Shown here: positions 54,314 through 63,709 of the stretch, one piece after another | How positions within the stretch are numbered: position 1 is the first letter of the stretch | How the letters are laid out: each line of letters begins with the position of its first letter | Assembly: GCA_900543205.1 (NCBI GenBank) | Contig: UQQM01000006.1 | Span: forward strand, 13,501-77,500 | Source: an uncultured Bacteroides sp. | GTDB taxonomy: Bacteria; Bacteroidota; Bacteroidia; Bacteroidales; UBA932 | Length of the DNA: 64,000 nucleotides | Direction of reading: 5' to 3' | Translations under genes and position numbers: made by a program | The notes under the pieces: generated by a model | What the model saw: only the letters and a program-made list of their open reading frames with translations | What the model was told of the DNA's origin: nothing | Databases searched by the model: none

Positions 54314-56974
54314 ATGAACAAAGGAAAAATAATTTTCTGCATCGCACTGTGCGCGGCCGCGATAAGCTGCCAGAAAGAGCCGCAGAGCACAGTCCAGGGC
54401 CCGGCTGACGAGCCCGTGGCCGGCGTCACCGAGAGCGCGGTCATCAAGGGAGTCATGAAGGTAAAGGTCTCCGACGAACTTGCGGACAGGCTGCTCGCAC
54501 AAGCCGACGCGACAGGTCTCGTGAGCAATCCCGAGAGCGCCGGACTTACTGTCCCGGGCATGGAGATCAAGTCCGTGAGCAGCACCTTCCTCATAGGAGG
54601 CAAGTTCGAAGCCCGCCAGAGAGCGGCCGGTCTCCACAAATGGTTCACCGTCAGCTATGACGAGAATGTCCCGCTGACGCGCGCCTCCGGAAACCTCTCG
54701 CAGATCGAAGGCATAGAGCTCACCGAACCGGCGCTGAAAATCAGGAAGACTTCTGTGACCATGAACGATCCCCAGTATCCTTCCCAGTGGCACTACGACA
54801 ACACCGGCCAGAACGGATTCACCGCAGGAGTGGACATCAAGCTCCAGGAAGCCTGGGACACCTACGGGGTCTTCGGCAATGAAAACGTAATCGTGGCTAT
54901 AATGGACGGCGGAGTGGATATCACCCATCCCGACATCGAGCCCAACCTTTGGATCAACGAGGCCGAGCTCAACGGCACTCCGGGCCGCGATGACGACGGC
55001 AACGGATATGTCGACGACGTGTACGGCTACAATTTCGTGACCAACGATGACGACATCTCCGGCGAAGCCCACGGAACCCACGTTGCCGGAACTGTTTCCG
55101 CCGCCAACAACAACGGAATCGGGGTCTGCGGAGTGGCCGGAGGAAGATATCCAGACCAGCCCGGAGTACGCCTGATGTGCCTGCAGATAATGGACGAAAG
55201 GTATCCCGACATAGGGGCCAACAATGCGCGGTTCTTCCAGTACGCCGCTGACAACGGGGCCAACATCGCCCAGTGCAGCTGGGGCTACGAGGAATCTCCT
55301 TCGCAGATGCTGCCTTCCGATGCCGCAGCCATTGACTACTTCATCGACAATGCTGGAATCGATGAGAACGGCAACCAGTCCGGTCCGATGCGGGGCGGCC
55401 TCGTGGTATTCGCAGCCGGCAACAACGCGCTGGACTATGACTACCCCTCCGGCTACGAGCGCGTCATCGCGGTCGGGGCGATCGGTCCCTACGGCAAGGC
55501 GGCCTACTATACCAACTACGGTCCTTGGGTGGACGTATGCGCGCCAGGCGGAGACCAGAGCACCGGCGGCAATTCCGGAGGAGTGCTCAGCACGGTCAAC
55601 GGCGGTCAGTACGGCTACCTGCAGGGCACTTCAATGGCCTGCCCGCATGTGTCCGGACTCGCAGCCCTCGTGCTTTCCGTCAAGGGACAGGAGGGTTTCA
55701 CCTCCGACAATCTCTTCGACCTCATCGTCAGCAGCACTGACCCCTCGATCTACGACTATAATCAGGACATGCGCGGCCAGCTCGGCAGCGGCATGATAGA
55801 CGCGGTGCTCGCTCTCTCCTCAATCAGCACCGAGGCGCCCGAACCGCTGTCGCACATCGAAGTGGAGGCCAGGGCGAACAACCTCTTTTTCACTGTGGAC
55901 GTGCCCTCGGACCCCGACAACACCACCGCGTACTACTATAACGTGTACTACAGCCGCTCCAGCTTCACAGGAAGCGACCTCTCGGGCACTGAACGCTTCA
56001 GGGCCACGGTCAAGGACGCGGAGGACGCCGGCGACGGCCTCAAGAGCTTTGTGCTCAGGGGTCTCGACTTCAACACCGGTTACTACTACGCAATCTCCGC
56101 GAGCGACTTTGCGGGCAACGAATCGGCGATTTCCGAGGTAATGACTGTCAGCACAGGTCCCAACAACGCCCCCACCATCACCGCCGACAGTGACGAGCCC
56201 CTGGTGGCCAAGGCTTACGGCAGCTATTCCAGAATCTACACCGCGAGCGACCCCGACGGGCATTCGGTGGAGCTCAGCTGTACTCTGACCGGGAATCCGG
56301 GAGTGACTTCCGAACAGCTTGCCGAGAATGTGGTGAAAGTCACGGTCAACGGGGCCGCCGCCAGCGAGGGGATCCGCAGCTTCACCCTGACCGCAGTTGA
56401 CGAATACGGAGCGAGGGCCGATAAGGAAGTGGAATACACCGTGCTGCCCAACCATGCGCCCGTGCTCGTCGAGGACTTCGGCACTGTCTGCGTCAACGGA
56501 ACGGGCGCCACGGTCAGCATAGCCGTTGCCGATCATGTGACCGACGAGGACGGCGGCCCTCTTTCGGTGCTCCTTTCCATCGCCGACAGGAACGTGGTGT
56601 CCTTCGTCTACGCGGACGAGGTCATCACCTTCACGGGCAAGGCTCTCGGCATCACCAAGGTCAGCCTCACCGTGACCGATGCGAAGGGTGCCAGCGTCCA
56701 GACCAGCTTCAACGTCGTGGTCAGAGACAGCAGCAAGCCCTATGACCTCTACCCCAACCCGGTCACGGACTGGCTCAACATCAGGACACCCGAGACTTCA
56801 AATTGCGGAGTTACACTCTATTCGGCTACAGGTTCGCAGGTCTATTCCGGCGAGGGAGTATCCAGCATCGACGAACCCCTGCAGGTGGACATGAAGAATG
56901 CGGCTCCGGGACAGTACACCCTGCGGCTGAATCTCAACGGCCAGGAGTATCAGGCTTCAGTAATTAAACTTTAG
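54314..56974 (+). CDS. S8 subtilisin-like protease with type IX sorting domain (right arm)
   Basis: 886 aa from ATG 54314 (MNKGKIIFCIAL); the longer open frame upstream runs through the hairpin and is rejected. Lipobox-like AISC. The propeptide is followed by the subtilase domain with Asp in IMDGGVDITHPD, His in AHGTHVAG and Ser in GTSMACPHVSG. A calcium-loop-like DDDGNGYVDD lies between the Asp and His motifs. Two Ig/cadherin-like domains and a type A CTD (YPNPVTDWLNI) follow. It is a diverged paralogue of the left-arm protease, with matching layout, and precedes a PorV-like gene by 8 bp. Confidence 0.93.
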   Translation: MNKGKIIFCIALCAAAISCQKEPQSTVQGPADEPVAGVTESAVIKGVMKVKVSDELADRLLAQADATGLVSNPESAGLTVPGMEIKSVSSTFLIGGKFEARQRAAGLHKWFTVSYDENVPLTRASGNLSQIEGIELTEPALKIRKTSVTMNDPQYPSQWHYDNTGQNGFTAGVDIKLQEAWDTYGVFGNENVIVAIMDGGVDITHPDIEPNLWINEAELNGTPGRDDDGNGYVDDVYGYNFVTNDDDISGEAHGTHVAGTVSAANNNGIGVCGVAGGRYPDQPGVRLMCLQIMDERYPDIGANNARFFQYAADNGANIAQCSWGYEESPSQMLPSDAAAIDYFIDNAGIDENGNQSGPMRGGLVVFAAGNNALDYDYPSGYERVIAVGAIGPYGKAAYYTNYGPWVDVCAPGGDQSTGGNSGGVLSTVNGGQYGYLQGTSMACPHVSGLAALVLSVKGQEGFTSDNLFDLIVSSTDPSIYDYNQDMRGQLGSGMIDAVLALSSISTEAPEPLSHIEVEARANNLFFTVDVPSDPDNTTAYYYNVYYSRSSFTGSDLSGTERFRATVKDAEDAGDGLKSFVLRGLDFNTGYYYAISASDFAGNESAISEVMTVSTGPNNAPTITADSDEPLVAKAYGSYSRIYTASDPDGHSVELSCTLTGNPGVTSEQLAENVVKVTVNGAAASEGIRSFTLTAVDEYGARADKEVEYTVLPNHAPVLVEDFGTVCVNGTGATVSIAVADHVTDEDGGPLSVLLSIADRNVVSFVYADEVITFTGKALGITKVSLTVTDAKGASVQTSFNVVVRDSSKPYDLYPNPVTDWLNIRTPETSNCGVTLYSATGSQVYSGEGVSSIDEPLQVDMKNAAPGQYTLRLNLNGQEYQASVIKL

Positions 56975-56982
56975 ACAACGAT

Positions 56983-57951
56983 ATGAAACTCATAAGACTT
57001 TTACTTTGCTCAACTGCGCTGGCAGCCTCCATCGGCAACGTTTCAGCACAGGATGGCAACGTTCCCTCCGTCGGCGAAACTTCGGCCATGCAGTTCCTCA
57101 ACGTAGGGGCTTCACCGAGAAGCTGGGCCATGGGCGGCGTGCAGGCCGGAATACAGAAGAACGAATACGCCCAGTTCGGCTCGGTGGCCGCAGTACCATT
57201 CTGGGACGAGACCCTTGCCGCCGGAGCCTCCTATACTCTCTGGCAGCCAACTTCCAGCAACATGATCGCCGCAGGTGCCGCCTGGAACATTTCCGGCAAG
57301 TTCGGCGCGAGCTTCGGCGTGCAGACGGGTCTGAACCCGGCCTACGAGCTCACGAACTCCGCCGGCGTGCCCGACGGCAGCTTCTCCCCTTCCGACCTGC
57401 GCATAGGTGCAGGCTTCGCCTGGAGGGTCATCGACTGCCTGTCGGTGGGCGTAGGGCTCAACTATGCTAGCAGCCGCCTGGCACCCGCTAGCGAAAGCTA
57501 CCCCGGAAGCATGAGCAGCTTCGCCGCCGACATCCAGCTCATGTATGTGACAGGGAACTTCGACATATCCCTGAGCACGTCCAATCTCGGAAGCTCCGTG
57601 AAATCAGCTTCCGGCAAGAGCTTCGGCCTTCCCATGAACGCCAGGCTAGCAGCCGGCTACGGCAATGAATTCGGCCGCCATCACTTGTCCGCCGGACTCG
57701 AAGGAGGAATGTTCTTCGGTGGCGCTTCCGCCGCTTTCGCCGGTGTGGGTGCGGAGTACAGGTACAACGATTTCGTGGCTGTGCGCGCAGGCTGGCACTA
57801 TGGTTCCGAGAAGGCGGTCATCCCGACTTTCGCCTCCGTGGGACTCGGACTGTGCTTCGCCGGAGTGAACATCGATGTGGCTTATCTGATCGCCGCCGGG
57901 GATTCTCCGCTGCAGAACAGCATGAGCTTCGGTCTGGGCTACAGCTTCTGA
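56983..57951 (+). CDS. PorV/PorQ-like outer-membrane barrel (right arm)
   Basis: 322 aa. Signal peptide ends GNVSAQ. FadL-like barrel with AMQFLNVGASPRSWAMGG, a PorV/PorQ family hallmark, and a C-terminal FGLGYSF. It is a paralogue of the left-arm barrel at 36080-37021, with the same gene order relative to a subtilase. A strong bidirectional terminator follows. Confidence 0.82.
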   Translation: MKLIRLLLCSTALAASIGNVSAQDGNVPSVGETSAMQFLNVGASPRSWAMGGVQAGIQKNEYAQFGSVAAVPFWDETLAAGASYTLWQPTSSNMIAAGAAWNISGKFGASFGVQTGLNPAYELTNSAGVPDGSFSPSDLRIGAGFAWRVIDCLSVGVGLNYASSRLAPASESYPGSMSSFAADIQLMYVTGNFDISLSTSNLGSSVKSASGKSFGLPMNARLAAGYGNEFGRHHLSAGLEGGMFFGGASAAFAGVGAEYRYNDFVAVRAGWHYGSEKAVIPTFASVGLGLCFAGVNIDVAYLIAAGDSPLQNSMSFGLGYSF

Positions 57952-57983
57952 AGATTCTTCAACGGGATTTTCCCGTCCGATAT

Positions 57984-58026
57984 GAAAAACGGGATGGCTC
58001 AAATAATTTGGGTCATCCCGTTTTTC
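57984..58026. terminator. Bidirectional terminator ending the right arm
   Basis: A 12-bp stem (AAAAACGGGATG with its complement) is flanked by A5 and T5 and followed by C. It works in principle on both strands and closes the mirrored locus on this side. Confidence 0.85.
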
Positions 58027-58358
58027 ATTGTTTCCCACAAGGTCAAACCTTTTGCGCACCGCTATTACCTCGGCAGCCCGCGTATTCTGCAGCCGGTGCT
58101 AACTTGCAGCCACCGAAGCTTTTTGCCGTTGCCTTTTTGCAGCCGGTGCGGTATTCTGCTTCAGAGGTTCCGCGCTTCGCGCTCCTTCCCCCGTTCCTCC
58201 ACTCCGTTCCGGAACGTACCCGCTCACGGCCGCGGGCGGCCAGCCTCTTCAGCAGAACACCGCACCGGCTGCACAGAGAACGCCGCCCGCGCATAAGTTG
58301 CATATCATTGCCGACTTAACCGGAAAATCGCTATCTTTACTGCAAATTAAATCAGACT
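58027..58358. repeat. Intergenic structured repeat (REP/MITE-like), no gene
   Basis: A 22-bp inverted repeat (left arm GCAGCCGGTGCGGTATTCTG at 58139, right arm to 58272) has one mismatch and extends imperfectly to 58167/58244. The loop holds two smaller hairpins (GCGCTTCGCGC; CCGTTCCGGAACG). A further GCAGCCGGTGC copy lies at 58089-58099. TATCTTTA (58332-58339) is one base off the -7 consensus and may serve the next gene. An 86-codon minus-strand frame across the repeat is not called. Confidence 0.6.
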
Positions 58359-58580
58359 ATGGAAACTTCAGCACAGCCACGGAACTTGAGCCGCGAGACT
58401 CTCGGCAAGTTCTTCTACGATTTGGCCAAAATCGTATTCACCGCATTGGTGACAGGTAGTTTGGTGACAATGGTGACAATGCAGGCATTATCCGTATGGC
58501 ACCTGATATTGATTGTTGTCGGAATTGCATCGACCTTTGTCCTGGCACGGATTGGAAACAACCTCATTATCAAATCATAG
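58359..58580 (+). CDS. Small two-helix membrane protein
   Basis: 73 aa. A polar N-terminus (METSAQPRNLSRETLGKF) precedes two membrane helices (about residues 25-45 and 48-65) and a basic end. It resembles the short conserved membrane proteins common in gut Bacteroidales (DUF6722-like), but the assignment is uncertain. A 34-codon membrane peptide gene follows 4 bp later. Confidence 0.7.
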   Translation: METSAQPRNLSRETLGKFFYDLAKIVFTALVTGSLVTMVTMQALSVWHLILIVVGIASTFVLARIGNNLIIKS

Positions 58581-58584
58581 TACT

Positions 58585-58689
58585 ATGAACGCTATGCTTG
58601 CCCTATACATCATCCTGCTGATCATCGGCATCGGCATACTGATATGGATGAACTCGGAGTCCGGCAAGAAGTGGCTGGACAAGCAATGA
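58585..58689 (+). CDS. Very small single-helix membrane protein
   Basis: 34 aa starting MNAMLALYIILL: one long hydrophobic helix, then a polar, basic tail (SGKKWLDKQ). It begins 4 bp after the two-helix membrane protein gene, so the two are probably a unit. No family is recognised. The length and composition suit a small membrane subunit or a leader-type protein. Confidence 0.5.
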   Translation: MNAMLALYIILLIIGIGILIWMNSESGKKWLDKQ

Positions 58690-58716
58690 GCCGGCGATCG
58701 GGACAGGGGCGCCGGG

Positions 58717-59559
58717 CTATTCCCCGCCCTCGCCGCTCTCCAGATCCAGTATTTCGGAGGTGATTTTCTCCTGCCGTCCCTTGTTGTACTCCAGAGTCAG
58801 TTCGGCGAGCAGCCTCTCGGCGTTCTCCGAAGCGGTCTGCATGGCCACTGTCCGCGCCGCATGCTCCGCAGCAGCGGAATCGAGAACCGCCGCATGGAAT
58901 TTCATCGTGAGCAGGTAAGGGACGAGCTGAGCGGCAAGCTCGACGGGATCCGGCTCGAATATATAGTCTTCATCCCTCACCGGCATGTCCTTAGCCGGAA
59001 TCGTATACGGCAGATACTGCTCCACCACCGGAACCTGAGAGGAAGACGACACGTACCTGTTGTACACCAGCAGAACCTTTGAGAACTCCCCTTCCGCAAA
59101 GCGCCTTCGGAGCTCGCGTGCCAGAGTCCTGCTCTTGTAGTAGTCCGGCTTGCCTATTATGTCTCCGTGGTCGTCCTCCGCGTCGTAGCCGCACTTCTTC
59201 ATCGCCTCGGCCATCTTCCTGCCTACGGGGATGACTTTCACGGAACCGCAACCGGCGCAGGTTTCCAGCGTCTTGTGGACCGCATTGGCGTTGAACGCGC
59301 CGCAGAGCGAGCTGTTCGACGAGAACGCGACCACGGCCACGGGCGCATCGGAGGCCTTTGTAAAGCCTTCCTCATCGGTGCGGTAGCTTTCCACGACCCT
59401 CAGGATATCCTCAAGGGTCTGCTCGTAGGGACGTATTGCTTCGATGTCCGCCTCGGCCTTGTGCAGCTTGGAGGAGGCCACGAGCTTCATCGCCGAAGTT
59501 ATCTTCAGCGTACTCCTCACGGAGCCTATCCTTTCCTTTATTTCGTTGAGCGCTGACAC
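58717..59559 (-). CDS. atpG: F-type ATP synthase subunit gamma
   Basis: 280 aa. N- and C-terminal coiled-coil helices of the rotor shaft are visible (ALNEIKERIGSVRSTLKITS; MQTASENAERLLAELTLEYN). The tail continues NKGRQEKITSEILD. It turns inside the alpha/beta ring. It is last in the operon, 12 bp after atpA. Confidence 0.96.
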   Translation of the reverse strand: MSALNEIKERIGSVRSTLKITSAMKLVASSKLHKAEADIEAIRPYEQTLEDILRVVESYRTDEEGFTKASDAPVAVVAFSSNSSLCGAFNANAVHKTLETCAGCGSVKVIPVGRKMAEAMKKCGYDAEDDHGDIIGKPDYYKSRTLARELRRRFAEGEFSKVLLVYNRYVSSSSQVPVVEQYLPYTIPAKDMPVRDEDYIFEPDPVELAAQLVPYLLTMKFHAAVLDSAAAEHAARTVAMQTASENAERLLAELTLEYNKGRQEKITSEILDLESGEGGE

Positions 59560-59571
59560 AATCTTCCGTAA

Positions 59572-61164
59572 TTAAGCCTTGGCAGCCAGCATGCTGCATA
59601 TCTCTGCGGCCTCCTTCTTCATGACGCTCTCCGCATCGGCGGCCACCTTGCCTTCTCCGAGAGCATCGAGCACATCCTGATGGTCGGCCCTCATCTTGTT
59701 CAGGAAGAGCTTCTGGAACTCGATTACCTGGTCGACCTTAATGTCGGCCATAAGCCCCCTGGTGCCGCAGTAGAGAATCGCAACCTGCTCGCCAACCGGC
59801 ATGGGGCAGTATTGGGGCTGAATCAGCAGCTGCTCGTTCTTTCGTCCCTTGTCGAGGGTCATGGCGGTAACCTTGTCCATGTCGGATGAGAACTTCGTGA
59901 ACGACTCCAGCTCGGTATACTGGGCCTGGTCTATCTTCAGCGTGCCTGCGACCTTCTTCATGGACTTCACCTGGGCGGCGCCTCCTACTCGAGAGACGGA
60001 TATTCCGACATTGATGGCGGGCCGGAAACCGGAGTTGAACAGAGAGGACTCCAGATAAATCTGGCCGTCGGTGATGGAGATGACATTGGTCGGGATATAG
60101 GCGGACACATCTCCGGCCTGGGTCTCGATTATGGGCAATGCGGTCAGCGAGCCTCCTGCCTTGACCTTGCCTTTCAGGCATTCCGGCAGGTCGTTCATGT
60201 TTTCTGCCACCTCCTGCTGGCTGATTATCTTCGCGGCGCGCTCCAACAGTCTGGAATGCAGGTAGAACACGTCTCCCGGATAGGCCTCGCGGCCAGAAGG
60301 ACGGCGCAGGATGAGCGAAACCTCACGATAGGCGACCGCCTGCTTGGACAGGTCGTCATATACCACGAGGGCATCGCGTCCTGTATCACGGAAGTATTCC
60401 CCGATTGCCGCTCCGGCGAAAGGCGCATAATACTGCAGGGCGGCGGGATCCGAAGCCGTCGAGGCCACCACTATCGTGTAGTCCATCGCACCCTTCGAAC
60501 GCAGGGTCTGGACTATCGACGCCACGGTCGAACCCTTCTGGCCCACAGCCACATAGATGCAGTAGACCGGTTTGCCCTTGAGATATTCCGCACGCTGGTT
60601 GATTATGGTGTCGATGGCTATCGCGGTCTTTCCGGTCTGGCGGTCGCCGATAATCAGCTCACGCTGTCCCCTTCCGATAGGAATCATCGCGTCGATGGCC
60701 TTCAGACCCGTCTGCAGCGGCTTGGTCACGGGCTCGCGGAAGATGACCCCGGGGGCCTTCCTTTCCAGAGGCATGCGCACGGAAGCTCCCTTTATGGGGC
60801 CCATACCGTCGAGAGGCGTGCCGATAGGGTCGACCACCCTTCCGAGCAGGCCCTCCCCCACGGGAATGCCGGCTATACGGCCGAGTCTGCGAACCTTCAT
60901 GCCCTCCTTGACCTGGTCGGTGGGGCCCAGGAGCACGGCGCCGACGTTGTCGGCTTCGAGATTCATCACCACGCCCTTCACCCCGCTCTCGAATTCGAGC
61001 AGTTCGCCGGCTTCGGCGTTGACCAGTCCGAAGATGCGGGCCACGCCGTCGCTGACCATCAGGACGGAACCCACCTCCTGATATTTGAGCGAACTGTCTA
61101 TGCCTCTGAGCTCGTTCAGTAATATCTCCGAAATTTCGCTTGCCTTTATTTGATTCTGCGCCAT
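59572..61164 (-). CDS. atpA: F-type ATP synthase subunit alpha
   Basis: 530 aa. Walker [14 protein letters not shown] and the alpha signature [17 protein letters not shown] are present. This is the non-catalytic nucleotide-binding subunit of F1. Its start shares a base with the atpH stop (TAATG). Confidence 0.97.
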   Translation of the reverse strand: MAQNQIKASEISEILLNELRGIDSSLKYQEVGSVLMVSDGVARIFGLVNAEAGELLEFESGVKGVVMNLEADNVGAVLLGPTDQVKEGMKVRRLGRIAGIPVGEGLLGRVVDPIGTPLDGMGPIKGASVRMPLERKAPGVIFREPVTKPLQTGLKAIDAMIPIGRGQRELIIGDRQTGKTAIAIDTIINQRAEYLKGKPVYCIYVAVGQKGSTVASIVQTLRSKGAMDYTIVVASTASDPAALQYYAPFAGAAIGEYFRDTGRDALVVYDDLSKQAVAYREVSLILRRPSGREAYPGDVFYLHSRLLERAAKIISQQEVAENMNDLPECLKGKVKAGGSLTALPIIETQAGDVSAYIPTNVISITDGQIYLESSLFNSGFRPAINVGISVSRVGGAAQVKSMKKVAGTLKIDQAQYTELESFTKFSSDMDKVTAMTLDKGRKNEQLLIQPQYCPMPVGEQVAILYCGTRGLMADIKVDQVIEFQKLFLNKMRADHQDVLDALGEGKVAADAESVMKKEAAEICSMLAAKA

Positions 61165-61640
61165 TATACGATTCTATTGTTTTGTACTATGAATTGTCTC
61201 CGTATCGACTCGATGCGGCTGCGCACGCTGGCGTCGATCATATAGTCGTCGATGCGGACCACGAAACCGCCGATCAGCGAAGGGTCAACGACCGTCTCCA
61301 GCACCACCTTGCAGCCGAACTTCTTCTCCAGCATGCCGGAGAGCCGTTTCTCCAGGCTTTCAGAAGGCACCGCCGATGTGAGATGCACGGCCTTGAGCCC
61401 CTTGCTGTCGTAATACATGCGCATGTACGTCCTCAGGATGAAGCGCAACGCGTCCATGCGGCGGTTGCGCACCAGAAGGGCCACGAAGCGTTCAAGCTCG
61501 GGCTCCAGCCTGTCCGGGGTCTTGTCCGGATGCTTGAGCAGGTTGTTCACCTGATGGAACACGCGGTCGGCGTGGCCCGTCTCCTGCGAGTACTCAAGCA
61601 GTGCCTTCGCATATCTTACTGAGAGTATTCCGGTGTTCAT
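61164..61640 (-). CDS. atpH: F-type ATP synthase subunit delta
   Basis: 158 aa from ATG 61640 ([18 protein letters not shown]), the usual family start; the upstream extension overlaps atpF and is rejected. The C-terminal signature [20 protein letters not shown] is intact. It joins F1 to the stator stalk. Confidence 0.94.
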   Translation of the reverse strand: MNTGILSVRYAKALLEYSQETGHADRVFHQVNNLLKHPDKTPDRLEPELERFVALLVRNRRMDALRFILRTYMRMYYDSKGLKAVHLTSAVPSESLEKRLSGMLEKKFGCKVVLETVVDPSLIGGFVVRIDDYMIDASVRSRIESIRRQFIVQNNRIV

Positions 61641-61647
61641 GCTGCAC

Positions 61648-62154
61648 TCAGTTCTTGAATTCGCTCTTCGAACATTCCTCCACCAGCCTGTCAATCAGGG
61701 CAAGCTGCTGTTCGGACGTGTCGAGCTCCTTTCTGACTATCTTTTCCGCTACCTTCACGGAAATCAGCGATACCTGACGGCAGATGTCGCGCATCGCGCT
61801 CTCACGCTCGGCGGCGATCTCTATCTTGGCATGCTGCACTATCTTGTCGGCCTCCTCCTGGGCCTTGAGCTTGGCCTCGTTGATTATCTGGTCTCTGGTC
61901 CGGGTGGCTTCCTTGAGAATGTTTCCCTGCTCGACGCGGGCCTCCTCGATTATCCTCTTTCCTTCCTGGGTCAGGTTCTCAAGAGCCTCCTGGGCCGCCT
62001 GAGCCTTCTTCAGAGACTCTTCGATGTGGTCGGAACGCTTCCTCACCATGCCGGTGATGACGGGGAAGCCGAACTTCGCAAGCAGGAAGAACACGACTCC
62101 GAAGATGATGACCATCCAGAAAAGAAGGCCGAAATCCGGTGTTACAAGAGACAT
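61648..62154 (-). CDS. atpF: F-type ATP synthase subunit b
   Basis: 168 aa. An N-terminal membrane helix (FGLLFWMVIIFGVVFFLLAK) is followed by a long charged coiled coil. It forms the peripheral stalk. It starts 6 bp after atpE. Confidence 0.96.
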   Translation of the reverse strand: MSLVTPDFGLLFWMVIIFGVVFFLLAKFGFPVITGMVRKRSDHIEESLKKAQAAQEALENLTQEGKRIIEEARVEQGNILKEATRTRDQIINEAKLKAQEEADKIVQHAKIEIAAERESAMRDICRQVSLISVKVAEKIVRKELDTSEQQLALIDRLVEECSKSEFKN

Positions 62155-62160
62155 GGCAGA

Positions 62161-62418
<258 letters not shown>

Positions 62419-62426
62419 TTAAATCA

Positions 62427-63458
62427 TTATCCATTGTCTTTTACGGCCTCCCCCGCCTCGTCCGGATGGGCGAGCGAGATGAATACTGCCGAAAGCAGGG
62501 TGAACACGTATGCCTGGATGAAAGCCACCAGAATCTCAAGGCAGTCCAGGAAAACTCCGAGGAGCAGGGCCACCACCGAGAAGGCTCCGTTAACGAACGC
62601 CCCCATACTGGCGGAGATGAATATCAGCCCGACCATGCTCAGAATCATGATATGGCCTCCCAACGTGTTCGCAAAGAGTCGTATCATCAGGGAGAAAGGC
62701 TTCGTGAACACTCCGATAATCTCGATTATCGGCATCAGCGGAACCGCCTTCAGGAAGACCGGCACCTCCGGCCAGAAAATCTCCTTGAAATATTTCTTCG
62801 TTCCGAACAGGTTGACCATGATGAAGGTGAACACGGCGAGGACGAGCGTAATCGCGATGTTTCCCGTGGTGTTGGCCCCTCCGGGGAAGAAGGGGAAGAT
62901 ACCCATCAGGTTGTTGATCAGGATGAAGAAGAACGCGGTCATAAGATAGGGGGAGAACTTCCTGTATCCCGGGCCTATGACGTCCTTCACAAGGTCGCTC
63001 TCCACGAACATTATCACCGGCTCCATCAGCGCGACCAGCCCTTTCGGCTTCTCCTTGAGCACATCGTGCTTCCTGTACCAGCGGGCGCAGCCCAGAATCA
63101 GGCCTACGAGCAGTGCCGCGTTTATCATCAGCGCCAGCACGTTCTTGGTTATCGACAGGTCAAGCGGGCGCTCCATGGTGGACGCGTTCACGAGCTTGCC
63201 GTCTTCGTTCAGGGTGTAGCCGTGCTCGGCCATGCGCTCCGATGAGAACACGTGCAGCCCGTCGTCTATGACTATGCAGGGCAGCGGTATGCTGATGTCG
63301 GTGTCGCCCACCTTGGTGATATGCCATTCGTAGGCATCCCCCACATGTCCGAATATGTAGGACTGCATGTCCAGGCCGCCTTCCTCTCCGGCGGCCGAGA
63401 GCGTCAGAGGGAGGAACGCTAACAGAGAAGCGAATATGAACTTCAGTTTGCCGCGCAT
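62427..63458 (-). CDS. atpB: F-type ATP synthase subunit a, with signal-like N-terminal extension
   Basis: 343 aa, longer than the E. coli protein because of a signal peptide (SLLAFLPLTLSAAG) and a periplasmic domain of ~130 residues, as usual in Bacteroidota. The core has the essential Arg in SLMIRLFANTLGGH. It forms the ion half-channels facing the c ring. The start overlaps atpC by 16 bp. Confidence 0.95.
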   Translation of the reverse strand: MRGKLKFIFASLLAFLPLTLSAAGEEGGLDMQSYIFGHVGDAYEWHITKVGDTDISIPLPCIVIDDGLHVFSSERMAEHGYTLNEDGKLVNASTMERPLDLSITKNVLALMINAALLVGLILGCARWYRKHDVLKEKPKGLVALMEPVIMFVESDLVKDVIGPGYRKFSPYLMTAFFFILINNLMGIFPFFPGGANTTGNIAITLVLAVFTFIMVNLFGTKKYFKEIFWPEVPVFLKAVPLMPIIEIIGVFTKPFSLMIRLFANTLGGHIMILSMVGLIFISASMGAFVNGAFSVVALLLGVFLDCLEILVAFIQAYVFTLLSAVFISLAHPDEAGEAVKDNG

Positions 63459-63697
63459 ATCGTCACCTCGTTGTTCCTTACCTTCACGACCCCGAAACGG
63501 ATGCGGAAGCCGGACGTCTTCCCGTCCATGTCCCGGACCTCGATGGTCCCCGGTTCCAGGGAGGATATGATTGCGGCGTGACCCGGCAGCACTTCGAACG
63601 CCCCCGCCGTTCCAGGAAGGGACACTGCTTGCGCCGGCCCGTCAAAAAGCGTCTTCTGCAAAGAGACTATCCTTACTGAAAGCTGTTTGTCCGCCAT
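63443..63697 (-). CDS. atpC: F-type ATP synthase subunit epsilon (short form)
   Basis: 84 aa: only the N-terminal beta-sandwich (LPGTAGAFEVLPGHAAIISS) is present. The C-terminal inhibitory helices found in longer homologues are missing, which is common in this phylum. It lies 12 bp after atpD and overlaps atpB. Confidence 0.93.
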   Translation of the reverse strand: MADKQLSVRIVSLQKTLFDGPAQAVSLPGTAGAFEVLPGHAAIISSLEPGTIEVRDMDGKTSGFRIRFGVVKVRNNEVTICAAN

Positions 63698-63709
63698 AAG
63701 AAACCTCCG

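Noticed and set aside
36080..57951. Recent inverted duplication or assembly palindrome
   Set aside because: The two arms differ strongly in protein sequence and in gene content (an extra lipoprotein on the right, an extra secreted protein on the left). Only the 56-bp leaders are near-identical.
58043..58303. 86-codon minus-strand frame
   Set aside because: It lies wholly within the structured repeat and its translation is Arg/Gly-rich noise.
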